Origin: Massariosphaeria phaeospora
Taxonomy: Eukaryota; Ascomycota; Dothideomycetes; Pleosporales
Assembly: GCA_011032825.1 (NCBI GenBank)
Contig: JAADJZ010000002.1
Location: 1,178,001-1,242,000, forward strand
Length of the DNA stretch: 64,000 nt
Reading direction: 5' to 3'
Shown: positions 31,510 through 41,331 of the stretch, piece after piece
How the letters are laid out: every line of letters begins with the position of its first letter
Position numbering within the stretch: the stretch's first letter is position 1
Notes under the pieces: generated by a model
Seen by the model: the letters and a program-made list of their open reading frames with translations, nothing else
Databases searched by the model: none
What the model was told of the DNA's origin: nothing
Translations under genes and position numbers: made by a program

Positions 31510-32832
31510 TTACGAGGCCTGGGCCGTATCTGCCATCTTCTCGCGATCTTCCCGCTCTTCGTCTGGTTTCACCCATCTGCGAAAAACAATTGTGAGGACT
31601 CCACCGATGGCGACCTGGAATGCCTGGAAGATGATGATCGGAATTTGCAGCTTGGATTGATTGATGATGCTGACGTTGAGGTACATGACCGAAGTCAGTG
31701 GGACGACCATAGCCAGAGCCTTGGCTGGTGTGCAATAGCAACAAGCAATGACGTCTTTCTTTGGTAGCCAAAATACGGATGTCGCAAAGCAAAGACCTAG
31801 CCAAATGGCGTAAAGAGCGATGGATATAAAGACGATGAAGATGATGTTGGAAGGTTTGATCTCAGCAAACGCGCCCGACGCGAAGGCCTGGTCAAAAGTT
31901 TGCCATATCATAGTTAGGAGAGATATAGATGAAAGCTTTATCAGTTTCCAGTCAATGAAGAGCTTCTTAGTCGCGGCCGGAAACAGGTTCTGCACGATTT
32001 GCCCGATGAACATTGGCAAGAACAGCGACAGTCCGAGCTGTTGAAAGACTCGTCGATATACCTCTCCGTAGTTGTCACCTGTGGTAATGACTTTGGTATA
32101 CCAAGCCCCACATGCTAGATACATCTGGAGCAGGATAGGAGTGAGAAAAGGACACAGACACTGGCCGATTATGGACTGAACGACAGTCAGAACATCGTTC
32201 CCATGAGCTTGTCTTGTCATGACCGAGTTAGAAGACATGGTAGTAGGCGCGCATCCGATGAAGAGTAAACCCACGAGTAGCCATGGATCCATGAAATTAG
32301 GGTCTGTCGCACAGAGACTAACAATGGCGAATGTCGCAACGGAGGTGACAAGATAACATTGGATCTGCACGAAGGCGTGTAGCTTCCATCTCTTGTAATT
32401 TTCCAACAAAACGCGGGTTGACATGGTGCATCCATTAATAAAGAAGATGACAGACACGTTCAAGTAGGTGATGACTAGTCGTTTCTTGTGCTGCCTCGAC
32501 GCGGGGATCTGCACTTGGGAGGAGATGAGGATGAGCGCCCCCATGGCGAGGAGGAACCATTGGTCTCGGACAAACCACTGGACAATATCGAGCGTCTTTT
32601 GTCGTTTGCTGGGCGGTGGTTGCGCATGAGGTTGGGGTGGTGAGGGAGACGTCGAGACAGGATCAGACGACCCATCCTTCAGCCCGTCTCTGGTGAAGTG
32701 CTTCTCGCCGACTCCGCCTTCAGCTGTGATCGAAGGCTCTACCGTCCCAGGGCCCTTCAAGGCTTCGATCCTGCCTGTCGAGGGTGTGTCGGGCGATGCC
32801 ACCGGTTGATGGCTCGCTTTCGGAAGGACCAT
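31510..32832 (-). CDS. Rch1/SLC10A7-like membrane transporter (sodium bile acid symporter fold)
   Basis: Single exon, 440 residues from ATG 32832 (context GACCATGG). A polar, Pro/Ser-rich N-terminus of about 85 residues is followed by about ten membrane segments of the SBF-like family: VRDQWFLLAMGALILISSQV, YLNVSVIFFINGCTMSTRVL, the conserved LLFIGCAPTTMSSNSVMTRQ crossover with adjacent AHGNDVLTVVQSIIGQ, and a late CYCTPAKALAMVVPLTSVMY segment. In yeast-type fungi Rch1 is a plasma-membrane negative regulator of cytosolic Ca2+ uptake; SLC10A7 has a similar role in animals. The gene is divergent from the cyclo-ligase-like gene, and the shared promoter is interrupted by nested transposons starting 374 bp upstream. 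Confidence 0.88.
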   Translation of the reverse strand: MVLPKASHQPVASPDTPSTGRIEALKGPGTVEPSITAEGGVGEKHFTRDGLKDGSSDPVSTSPSPPQPHAQPPPSKRQKTLDIVQWFVRDQWFLLAMGALILISSQVQIPASRQHKKRLVITYLNVSVIFFINGCTMSTRVLLENYKRWKLHAFVQIQCYLVTSVATFAIVSLCATDPNFMDPWLLVGLLFIGCAPTTMSSNSVMTRQAHGNDVLTVVQSIIGQCLCPFLTPILLQMYLACGAWYTKVITTGDNYGEVYRRVFQQLGLSLFLPMFIGQIVQNLFPAATKKLFIDWKLIKLSSISLLTMIWQTFDQAFASGAFAEIKPSNIIFIVFISIALYAIWLGLCFATSVFWLPKKDVIACCYCTPAKALAMVVPLTSVMYLNVSIINQSKLQIPIIIFQAFQVAIGGVLTIVFRRWVKPDEEREDREKMADTAQAS

Positions 32833-33430
32833 GGTCGTGAAGATTCATATGCTGCGTCTACCACAGCAGGTGTAGGCTCTGCGCGTTATATAGCATTTTC
32901 AGAGACCCGAGTTGACTCTGCCAAACCGTTGTGCATATGCGTCGGGAACATGGGCTGTCATTGCTGCCGAGAAGTGGGCCTATCACGGCCGACAGGGCAC
33001 CGGCAATGCAGCACGCGGCTAATCATGTGGCTGCAGCAGCTCCGGAAAGGCATTTGCGGGGTGGAAGGGCGGAAAAGAACTTGATGGGCCGGCGATGGTT
33101 GCGATGGAAGCGTGGAGGGGCGGTGAAGACGAGGATGTGAAATGCGGGCGGGGGAGAGAAGATTGTCGTGGTCGGTCGCTTCGCTGCCCCTCATCAGCGT
33201 CCTCCTACGGCAGCCGACAGTAAAAAGTTTCGCCACAATCAAGTGCAACTAAGGAACACTAAACCTCAATGCCGCAGCCTAAACTCTCTCTCCCCCCTTC
33301 TTATAGTAGTAGAATAATATAATAAATATAGTAAATAGTAACGTAAAGCACTAACTACCGAATGACCCAAACTACCGAGTAACCTAAAAATTAAAATTGC
33401 TTGGCATTAAATCCTTACGTTCAAAGCTTA

Positions 33431-35294
33431 ACGTACCTCACGGGTTGGTGGATCACACGGGTTCGTGGATCACTTTTGCCAAGCCCCCACCAAAACCACC
33501 CCATTCTGGCGCAAAACAGCCCACTTTGGCCCTGTATAGAGCAATACAATACGCGATATCATTCAGAGTCTACTTCTACTACTTGCTTACACGTACGCGC
33601 ATTATGTCCGGTCTGATTGCACCGTCCACACCGCCTTTGAGATGGTTCACCTGCTTCAGCGCGCACCCGCGTCTTTGGCTTCTTCCCATCACTACGCGCC
33701 CCAAACTCCTTTAGAGCAGTTAGACGAGCCCCATCCTCAACTATTAAGGTCCCTTCTGCCTGAATCCGCTTTCTTTTATGCGATCTACGTCGCGTGGCAG
33801 CCTCATTTGCCGCTCGAAGCTCTGCGATCTCCTTTTGCGCCAACACTAGCTTGTGCGCAATAATAGCTGCCCCCTTTGAGACCTTCTCAAAGGCCTCCAC
33901 TATAGACGTCGGTGAGCTATCTACATGCTTCTGAATCCTTGCCTTCACGAGCGTCGATTGCGACCCAAATTCAAGGGTATTGCTTGGGGTTTGCGACTGC
34001 CAGGGCTCGTTATTAATAGGCAGTGGTGGTGATGGAGTACGCAACCGGACGTCAAGGGCTATTATAACCCGTTCTGGGTCAAATGGGACCAATCCAGCGC
34101 CTCGAAACCCTCCTTGGATATTACTAGGAGTAATTGCTGCATTATAGGCGCGTATAAAGCATGGTAAGAACTCAAGTTTCGTAATGTGGGTGATACGGTT
34201 GCGCATGAGATCTTCGGCTTGGCGCCCGTACGCCTTCTTCAGAGGGGCAAAACAACCCACATCAAGAGGCTGCAGGAGGTGCGATGAGTGCGGAGGCATG
34301 CAGATAGTGATAATCTTGTTCTCCTTGCAGTATTGCTGGAATGCGAGCGAGTCATGGCTCTCATGGCCGTCAATTGCGAGCAGTCGGTGGGCACCAACTA
34401 CTCTCTTCTTTGTATGCTCATCAAAGTGCTTCAACCACTGCAGGCCAAGCTCATTTGTCGTCCAGCCGTTCTCAGAGACTGCAATAACCCAGTCCTGAGG
34501 CAGATCCTCCTCTTTGTACCAGGCAGAGAGGTGATGGCGGCCCTTAAAGATAATGAAAGGTGGAATGGCCCACCCTGTTGCGTTGATGCCCTGGATGACT
34601 GTTGTCCACTCTCTATTGCCTTGCTGTATTGCCTTTGGCCGTCCTCGTCTCTCTGAAGCTGTAACAACCGCCCCAGATGATATCTGGCCCATCATGAAGC
34701 CTGTCTCGTCAAAGTTGTACGTGTCTTCATCCTGGATGCCGTACTTGGCTTTGATGTTAGCTACCAGGCTAAACCAGCCCTGGATAACCTTTGGATCCTC
34801 GCAGAGCGCTCTCTTGTAATCGTACTTGCGATTGAACTTCATTGTAAACTCAGGGCGGCTCTTAACCCACGTACTGGGCCAGTTTAAGCCAACCTGGCCT
34901 AGATTGCGCTCTGCGCGCAAGGAATTGGCTATATCAGCTACAGCTGCGAGCCTAGGGGGAAATCCGCGCGTAGTAAGCTCAAGTATATGCTCAATAACTA
35001 CGCCCTCCTCAGTCTTTGTCAGATTCTTTGATTTAGGCTAGCAATCTGCTTGTGGAGTCTGTCCTGCGCGTCGGCGGCTTAGTGATGATTGAGCGACGTT
35101 GTAGATAGCTGCAGCGCGTCGCTGAGAGAGTGTCGCGTCTTGTTTAAGAGCCTGAAGGGCAGTCTGTATCTGACGTTCTGTAGAAGGCTCTACCTGGTGT
35201 TGTTGTTGAGGCATCGCGTGCATAGGTAGAGTTGGTGGGGGCTTGGCAAAAGTGATCCACGAACCCGTGTGATCCACCAACCCGTGAGGTACGT
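33431..35294 (-). mobile_element. Pogo/Fot1-type transposon, second family, inactivated
   Basis: 1864 bp beginning and ending ACGTACC/GGTACGT, flanked by TA (33429-33430 and 35295-35296). The inverted repeats of 63 bp (33431-33493 and its copy ending 35294) match perfectly. Each repeat contains two near-identical 16-bp units CGGGTTSGTGGATCAC (33441-33456 and 33458-33473). If the TA is taken two bases after the ACG, the element would be 8 bp shorter; both readings fit. It carries a transposase with a single stop codon and lies inside the MITE-like element, so it is younger than that element. Confidence 0.92.
33559..35223 (-). pseudogene. Pogo/Fot1 transposase with one premature stop
   Basis: The frame runs from ATG 35223 (or 35214) to the TGA/TAA-type end at 33559, 554 codons, with one internal TAG at 35038-35040. 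There CAG (Gln) is expected (ADC-stop-PKSKNLTKTEE), so a single C-to-T change broke it. Downstream all landmarks are intact: YNFDETGFMMG, LLAIDGHESH and LLQPLDVGCFAPLKKAY for the acidic triad, then a basic segment (RRRSHKRKR) and a zinc knuckle CGRCNQTGHNARTC (C-x2-C-x4-H-x4-C) near the end. It differs in sequence, length and termini from the other Pogo element in this window. It may still be mobilised in trans by an active relative. Confidence 0.9.
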
Positions 35295-35701
35295 TAATAG
35301 CTTTACTAATAGTAGAGCTATCTAGATAAATTTTACACTATCTTAAAGCCCTAGTCTAGCACTTTAAAACGCGCTAAGAATTACAACTAGTTATTATTCT
35401 ACTACTATAGAAAGGAGGAGGAAGGTTTAGGCTGCGGCATTAAGGTTTAGTGTTCCTTAGTTAGGTGCACTTGATTGTGGCGAAAGCACCAGCTATCGGC
35501 TGCCGTATCCTCCAGCTGCTCCTTCCTCGCGGCGCTGAGGGCAGCCAGTTCGCCACCCCACGTCACCAGCGCGAACCTGCACGACTGCCAGATGCCTGGT
35601 GCCTCACACCTGGCAGGCTCACCCCCCTCACGCAGCGGGTGCTCTGGCACGGCTCCTACCCCCGCCCGCTCCCACCTGCCCTGTCCAGCTGTCTAGCTGC
35701 G

Positions 35702-36616
35702 ATGCCCACACATGCAGCCAGCTCCACCGAGCGACGGCACGTCGTCTGGGCCCGCGTCTACCCCGACCTGGTCCAGCATGCCATCCCCGACGCCCGCCTC
35801 CACTACGACTTCATGTCCTTCACCCCCGACTTCCGCCGCTCGTCGTACGCTACCGACCGCCTCGTCGAGCTCCCCTGCTACAAGGCCGCGGTGACGCTCC
35901 TCGTGACGCCCGACAACAGCCTCGAGGGCCTGCGACATCGCGCCCTCAGAGACGGGAAGAAGCTGCTAGTGGCTACGCATCGACTCCGCAGGGGCTTTGT
36001 GCTTCTCGATCCGCGGTATATCGACGAGGACAGATACGAGACTGCGAGCTGGCTCGATGGCATGGAGAGGCCGGGCGTGGGCCAGCCGGTGTCGTTGGCC
36101 AAGATACAGCAGGACGGCATCACCGTCGACATGTGCGCGATAGGCGGCCTGGCCTTCAACCAGCAAGGCGTTGTGCTGTGGGAGGGCTCTGCCTTCTTCG
36201 AAGTGCAGTGGGCCATGCTCTACGACATCAAAGCCCTCGCACGGGAGACACCTGTTGCGGCTCTCGTGCATGGCTGTCAAGTCGTGAACGAGGAGGAGTT
36301 CGCTTTGCAAAGATTCAAGCCTGACCAGACGGCTGAAGTGCAATGTGACTTCGTCGTCACGCCGGAAAGAGTGATCCAAGTCGCGAATGCCGTGAAGCCT
36401 AGCAGCGGCATTGATCTCGAGAAACTGGACCAGGATGCGCTGAATAACATTCCGCCGCTACAGGAGCTCAAGGGTATTCGGATGATGGAGGACATCATGC
36501 ACAGCTCAGGCTTCCTGCAAGACAAGGGGATGCCAAACGACCTACCGCCGAGTGCAGACGAGCTGATGGGCATCGACATGGTGGCAAAACTCATGAGAGG
36601 CTACAAGGCATGTTGA
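35702..36616 (+). CDS. 5-formyltetrahydrofolate cyclo-ligase-like protein
   Basis: Single exon, 304 residues from ATG 35702. The upstream continuation of the frame lies partly in the MITE-like element and has no ATG of family character. The middle resembles the 5-FTHF cyclo-ligase / MTHFS-domain family: ATHRLRRGFVLLDP, then VDMCAIGGLAFNQQGVVLWE, GSAFFEVQWAMLYDI, a conserved HGCQVV, and CDFVVTPERVI. Canonical enzymes convert 5-formyl-THF to 5,10-methenyl-THF using ATP. This protein is of the divergent fungal MTHFSD-like kind, so activity is uncertain. The C-terminal 85 residues are helix-rich and unassigned. It is divergent from the Rch1-like gene across the transposon nest. Confidence 0.7.
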   Translation: MPTHAASSTERRHVVWARVYPDLVQHAIPDARLHYDFMSFTPDFRRSSYATDRLVELPCYKAAVTLLVTPDNSLEGLRHRALRDGKKLLVATHRLRRGFVLLDPRYIDEDRYETASWLDGMERPGVGQPVSLAKIQQDGITVDMCAIGGLAFNQQGVVLWEGSAFFEVQWAMLYDIKALARETPVAALVHGCQVVNEEEFALQRFKPDQTAEVQCDFVVTPERVIQVANAVKPSSGIDLEKLDQDALNNIPPLQELKGIRMMEDIMHSSGFLQDKGMPNDLPPSADELMGIDMVAKLMRGYKAC

Positions 36617-37575
36617 GCGACGCTGTCCATGTGGTCTCGCACTCCGAAGAAAGTGAAGACTGAGATGCCGATGCAAATCCAGCCTTCGCAGCTCGATGTT
36701 TTCTTTGATCCCTTACACGTCACACTCAATATCTCTTTCTCAACTACATATGCATGAAGCTTCCTAATCCGTACAACACTAAAAATCGTCCTCCAGATTC
36801 GGTCAAAAATGCGATACTTTTCACTCGGAAGCATATATATGGAGTAGAATAATATACATGATAGAGTATCGGAACTCTTTCGGGTCTGTCTTCTTCCGTG
36901 AATACGTAGCTACGCGCCCGCCAAACACCTGCGCCAAACTTCGCCGCGAACCCGCAGCCACCAAAACAGTCGACCAACCCTACGCCTGTCAAAAAAGCTT
37001 ATTGTGAAAGCTTATGCATTTGATAAGCGCAAACGCTTGGAATTCTCAATCTTCAAGAACTCAACAACCCCACTTCTAAGCGCAATAACCTCCCCTCCCA
37101 TCCCATCCCATCCCACAACCCGCGAGCCCGCCCATAACGCGAGACACTCCCTCTCTGTCACTTCCAAACCGCCCGATCCTCACATAAACAACGCCACAGA
37201 CCCCGGTCCGATCCGGTTCGTTTCATCTCGCATGCCGCGTGGCACAGCGGGCGGCTATCGCATGAATCACGGTGGTTTCGCCCAATCAGATCGCCGGACT
37301 TTGTTCGTTTCGTTTTGTTTGGCGGAGTTGGATGTGTGCGGCTTTTGGGGAGGGGGAGTGTGGTGGCGGGGTGGAAGGAGTTTATGCGACGGATGGGTGG
37401 TAGGTAGATGGTACGAAGTATAAGAGGACGGGCGCAGGCGGCGGAAGGGCAATTGACCACGGCTTTACACGACGTAGCCTCCAGCACTGCCTTACATCTC
37501 GAGACCCATTCTCTGTTCCCAATAGTCACGCTGCATTATCACTCAACACCACTCGCGCAACATCCAATCTCTAAA
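36617..37575. other. Intergenic region, no gene seen
   Basis: About 1 kb. An ATG-started frame at 37408 runs into the next gene but its first 56 codons look non-coding. The 5' leader of the next gene is C-rich with ACACC tracts just upstream of its ATG. Confidence 0.4.
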
Positions 37576-38067
37576 ATGAAGTCCATCATCTCGCTCGCCA
37601 CCCTCCTCGCCCTCAGTCTCGCGTCCCCCATCATCGCCAGCGCCAGTACCAAATCCACCTCCACCCTCACCACACCCAAGCAAGCCCCACAACCCGCAAC
37701 GGTCTACCTGCGCATCCACCACCCCCTCTCACCCACTCCTCTCCCCGCCAACCTCAACACCCCCCACCAAGCCCCCCTATCTCCAGAGCCGCAGTCTTCC
37801 GTCCTCGCCATAAAAGTCGGCCAAACGCTCTCCCGCGACACAATACCCATTCTCGCGCACAGCATCGCGATCGAGAGCGTTAGCGCGGGGAGTGCAGTTG
37901 CGGGGCAGCGGGTTGAGGAAGATGATGGGAGGGTGGGGTGTAGGGTGCGTGTGGGGTGGGGCAGTGAAGGGATGAATGTTAGCATGGGGGATGGAGCTGT
38001 GGTGTTGAATGGGGAGAAAGCGGTGCGGATTACGGGGGTGTGGTGTGGGTTGAGCGGGGCAGTGTAG
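37576..38067 (+). CDS. Small secreted protein, function unknown
   Basis: Single exon, 163 residues from ATG 37576 (context AAAATGAAG). Signal peptide MKSIISLATLLALSLASPII, then a Ser/Thr/Pro-rich stretch, then an ordered half with VYLRIHHPL, LAIKVGQTLSRD, and two cysteines (VGCRVRVGWG and VWCGLSGAV) that could form one disulphide. No family recognised with certainty; many ascomycetes have short secreted proteins of this shape. There are no introns and no transmembrane helix after the signal. Placement next to the GH62 gene is convergent. Confidence 0.65.
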   Translation: MKSIISLATLLALSLASPIIASASTKSTSTLTTPKQAPQPATVYLRIHHPLSPTPLPANLNTPHQAPLSPEPQSSVLAIKVGQTLSRDTIPILAHSIAIESVSAGSAVAGQRVEEDDGRVGCRVRVGWGSEGMNVSMGDGAVVLNGEKAVRITGVWCGLSGAV

Positions 38068-38586
38068 AGGGTTTGAGGGCGCTGTTGACGGACTTGGGCT
38101 TGCTGCGTTGCATGGAATCGGCGTTTGGTAGCGAGCGATTTGGTTAATACTTCAAGAACATGTTTGACCATCCGGCACATCAGGAGCGGTTTGCAGTCTT
38201 GCCACATGTGTTGTCTTGTCTGCACTGCTTTTTTTTTACCATGTTTAGGCGTTCCGATCGATCGATTCATGTGGGTGTAGATATGTCCGGGGGTGATCCG
38301 GCCCACAACGGTAAGAAGACGAGAAGGCCGACTTGGTAGAAGGACATAGCATGCATGCATGGAAGGGTTGAACACAGAGCTTCGTCTGAGCAATGTGAGA
38401 ACGGTATGTCATACTGTGGTAGAATTTTCGTCCACTCCGCAAAACTATGTACAAGGCTGACTTGAGCCAGGATAATAGATATAGACAAGAACGATCGTCT
38501 CAACGACCCAAAAGATAGATGCCTCCGTTCAATCATCCGCCATCGATACAGCCTTTTACTCCCCAACAGCATTCGCCAACCACGCT

Positions 38587-39567
38587 TCACTTCTTCAGCG
38601 TCAACACGCCGGGCCTGTACGGCAGCTTATTGTAGTCGCCTCCCGAGCTAGGTGCGCGACCCTGGTACAGCAGCTGCAGATTGCACGCATCGATCGTCAT
38701 AGTCTGGTCAGGGTTCGTGCGGATGAGGTCGCCATGGCTGATATCGTTCGTCCACGTCGCGCCGCTGTTCGCCTTGCCGGCGAAAGGGTTGCTCTCAGAC
38801 GCGGCCTGGGGCGTCCACTTGCCGTCGAGGGCGGTAGCCGTGAAGGAGCGGAAGTAGCGGCCGTTGGAACCAATGGCCTCGACGAGCATGAGGAACTTGT
38901 TCTGGCCCTTGACGCTGTAGACCTGCACGGCCTCGAACAGGTTGTTGGTCGTGTCGCTCATGACGACGGTGAAGGCGCTGCCGAAGCTGCCGGGGAAGTT
39001 GCCCAGCGGCATGCTGGCCCGGTAGATGCTGCCGTTGTCGCCGCAGAAAAACAGGTACATGTTCTTGCTGTCGCCGATGACGGTCTGGTCGATGGCGCCG
39101 GTGTTGGAGTTGGAGATCTTGCCGGTGAAGAGCGGCTGCACGGCGCCCCAGCCGTTGGCGTTGGTCGGGTCCGTCGACGTCTTGTACGAGAAGGTCGTGG
39201 GGCCCCACTGGTAGGCGAGCACCCAGATGCTCTTGGGCGCGAAGTAGAAGAGGGTAGGCGCGACGACGGCCTGGCTCATGGCGTTTTGGCTGGCGGCGCC
39301 CATGTCGGACCAGTTGGTGAAGAGGCCGAAGTTCATCGAGCCCCAGTTCGATCCGTACGTCGACGCGTAGACGAGCTGCTTGCCGTTGTAGTTGACCGTG
39401 GTGAAGTCCTTGAGCGAGGCCCATCCGTTCTTGGGAGTCGCCAGTGCCTGGGTCGAGGTCCAGCGGTACGTGGATGGGAGAGCGCAGTCCTGCGCCTCGA
39501 CAACGGCTACCGATGCCAGCAGCGCAACGCCGGCGGAGAAGAGGCTTGTGTCTGTCGAGAATCTCAT
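38587..39567 (-). CDS. Secreted GH62 alpha-L-arabinofuranosidase
   Basis: Single exon, 326 residues. Signal peptide [20 protein letters not shown] through VEAQ. The GH62 five-bladed beta-propeller landmarks are all present: Asp54 (LKDFTTV), Asp160 ([10 protein letters not shown]) and Glu212 (LFEAVQVY) as base, pKa modulator and acid, plus [14 protein letters not shown], the [18 protein letters not shown] motif, and the C-terminal [10 protein letters not shown]. There is no carbohydrate-binding module. The family removes arabinose side chains from arabinoxylan outside the cell, supporting plant cell wall breakdown. Length and active-site residues are complete. Confidence 0.95.
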   Translation of the reverse strand: MRFSTDTSLFSAGVALLASVAVVEAQDCALPSTYRWTSTQALATPKNGWASLKDFTTVNYNGKQLVYASTYGSNWGSMNFGLFTNWSDMGAASQNAMSQAVVAPTLFYFAPKSIWVLAYQWGPTTFSYKTSTDPTNANGWGAVQPLFTGKISNSNTGAIDQTVIGDSKNMYLFFCGDNGSIYRASMPLGNFPGSFGSAFTVVMSDTTNNLFEAVQVYSVKGQNKFLMLVEAIGSNGRYFRSFTATALDGKWTPQAASESNPFAGKANSGATWTNDISHGDLIRTNPDQTMTIDACNLQLLYQGRAPSSGGDYNKLPYRPGVLTLKK

Positions 39568-41331
39568 GTTGGCGGTCGTTTGTTTGGGAGAGTTCTTGAG
39601 GAAGAGAAAGCTGAGCGGCGAATAGATGGTGTCTTGAGCCCGGTATTTAACTCAGTCTTTGCCAGGGGAGATTGACTCCCACAACGCGACTCGAGGCCCA
39701 TAGCCTTGTAATTACTCCGGGACCAGGGTGTTCGCGCACTGTCGTTTAGATGTGATCTGGAAGAACCTGGGCTGGCTTCGAAACATTAGCATCCGTCTCC
39801 ACCAGTCATGCGAATTCGCAGTAGTGTGCCGCCGGTTGTTCCATCACGATGATCAGGCGCAAGCCACGGATCCCGTCCAATAAAACCAGGCGCATGTTTC
39901 ACGACGACTAAAGTTCCACCAAACAGCCGGTGGATTGAGGCTGGGCGAGTGGTGTTTACACGGCATATTATTTCTATAGCCATGTCGGCACTGTAGAGCC
40001 ATGTCGGTACAGTAGGCGAGCGTCGCTTGCAAGATCAGATTAAATTAACAGTGGCAGGATCAGGGGACTCACGATGGTTGCACGGACGGCGAATTTCTCC
40101 GCTACCGGTAAATGCGGGGAAGACGACCCACATTGATCCTCCAATAACTACACGAACATCAGCCTTTGCGACAATGTGTGACCACGAGAGCTCGTCTGAT
40201 TTTGACCACCGTTCAGCAACGAGGGACGGCTTCGAGGTTTTGCGGGTGGACGCCACATAGTGGCGTAGGGGGTCAACGGAGGTTTACGTTCTGTCCGTAG
40301 TGCCCGCTGTCTATGGTTGAACTAAAGCGTCGCCTGTTACACGATGCCGAGGCTTGCCGGACCGGCCGTCCCCCATTCCGTAGTTCCCTGATTTTCTACC
40401 CTCACAGTTCTACCTTAGATGTCACTCTGCTCCTATAACTTAGAATCGATACGGACGAACCTATCAAGATTGTGAAAGCCACCACCAAGACGTCAAACAT
40501 ACCTATTCACGGTCTTACTAAGTTACCTATACACGAAGCAAAAAGTAACTCTTGTTGTAGAAGCTGCGGAAAGGATTCATACTGTACATTCACGCTTGTT
40601 TCAATCTCGAAGGTCTCGCTCATGCCAGTTTCTGTTGAGTAAGAAGGTAAGAGATGCTATCACAAGTCAGTGTCGAAGCTAGAGCATCCCCAGCAGAATT
40701 TCATACCCCCTTCAGGTATCTTTTTCAAAATGAATCTTTGAGCCGAAATGCCCAGAAGAATCATTGGGAGATTATCAAGGTAGTTAGACATTGATAACGG
40801 CCTCATGTTTTCACGGTCATGCATGGCGCAAGACGTTCCGGATATGACAACATAAGGAGAAAACAATGATTGAGTACATCATATCGTGCAAGGGAGTGTG
40901 GAGTAGTAAGAAACCATCGCTGTCCATTCGTCACTCGCATACCTTTAGTTGAAACACGTTCCCGAGGTCCCAGATAAGTCACATGACAGACCTTGTCGAT
41001 TTCTCTCGAGCAGGTTTCCCACCACGTGAAGGCGGCCATCATGGATCTCACTTTACGGTTTCCTTTTCATCTCTTGAACGATGTGGCCAGTTTGCCAGAG
41101 GTCGCGAGGAAACCATTGTTCCAGTTAGGCACTGAATGAAAGTCGAGGCCAATGACGTAGTGGTGACGTGTAAATGCCTATCCTTCCAAACTTCCCGTGT
41201 CGTACACTTTTTCATCTCTCCTACGACTTGTGCTCGCGTATCTGGTGCTCCTTAACGTCTGCTCTATATATCGCAAGGCCCTAGAGTTTCAGCTTAACAC
41301 TGTACACCTCGAGGTCGTCTACAACGTCGCC
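39568..41331. other. Long intergenic region, no gene seen
   Basis: About 1.76 kb between the GH62 start and the F-box pseudogene. Open frames are short and show no resemblance to known families. No terminal repeats or tandem repeats were noticed. Confidence 0.45.

Larger units (their letters stand above)
33206..35507. mobile_element. MITE-like TIR element interrupted by a Pogo element
   Basis: Long inverted repeats face each other. Left (33206-33220) TACGGCAGCCGACAG matches the reverse complement of the right end (35493-35507) with one change. Further matching pieces are TTTCGCCACAATCAAGTGCA, CTAAGGAACACTAAACCT, AATGCCGCAGCCTAAAC and TATAGTAGTAGAATAA, so the repeats run about 100 bp with small gaps. 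The direct 6-mer TCCTCC flanks both ends (33200-33205 and 35508-35513), a probable target duplication. Removing the nested 1864-bp Pogo element plus its TA leaves about 436 bp without coding capacity, i.e. a non-autonomous element. The superfamily is not clear; long TIRs would fit a Mutator- or hAT-like MITE. Confidence 0.75.

Noticed and set aside
38734..39675. 313-codon plus-strand open frame
   Set aside because: Antisense mirror of the GH62 gene; Val/Gly/Arg/Glu-rich with no family match, while the minus strand has all GH62 motifs.
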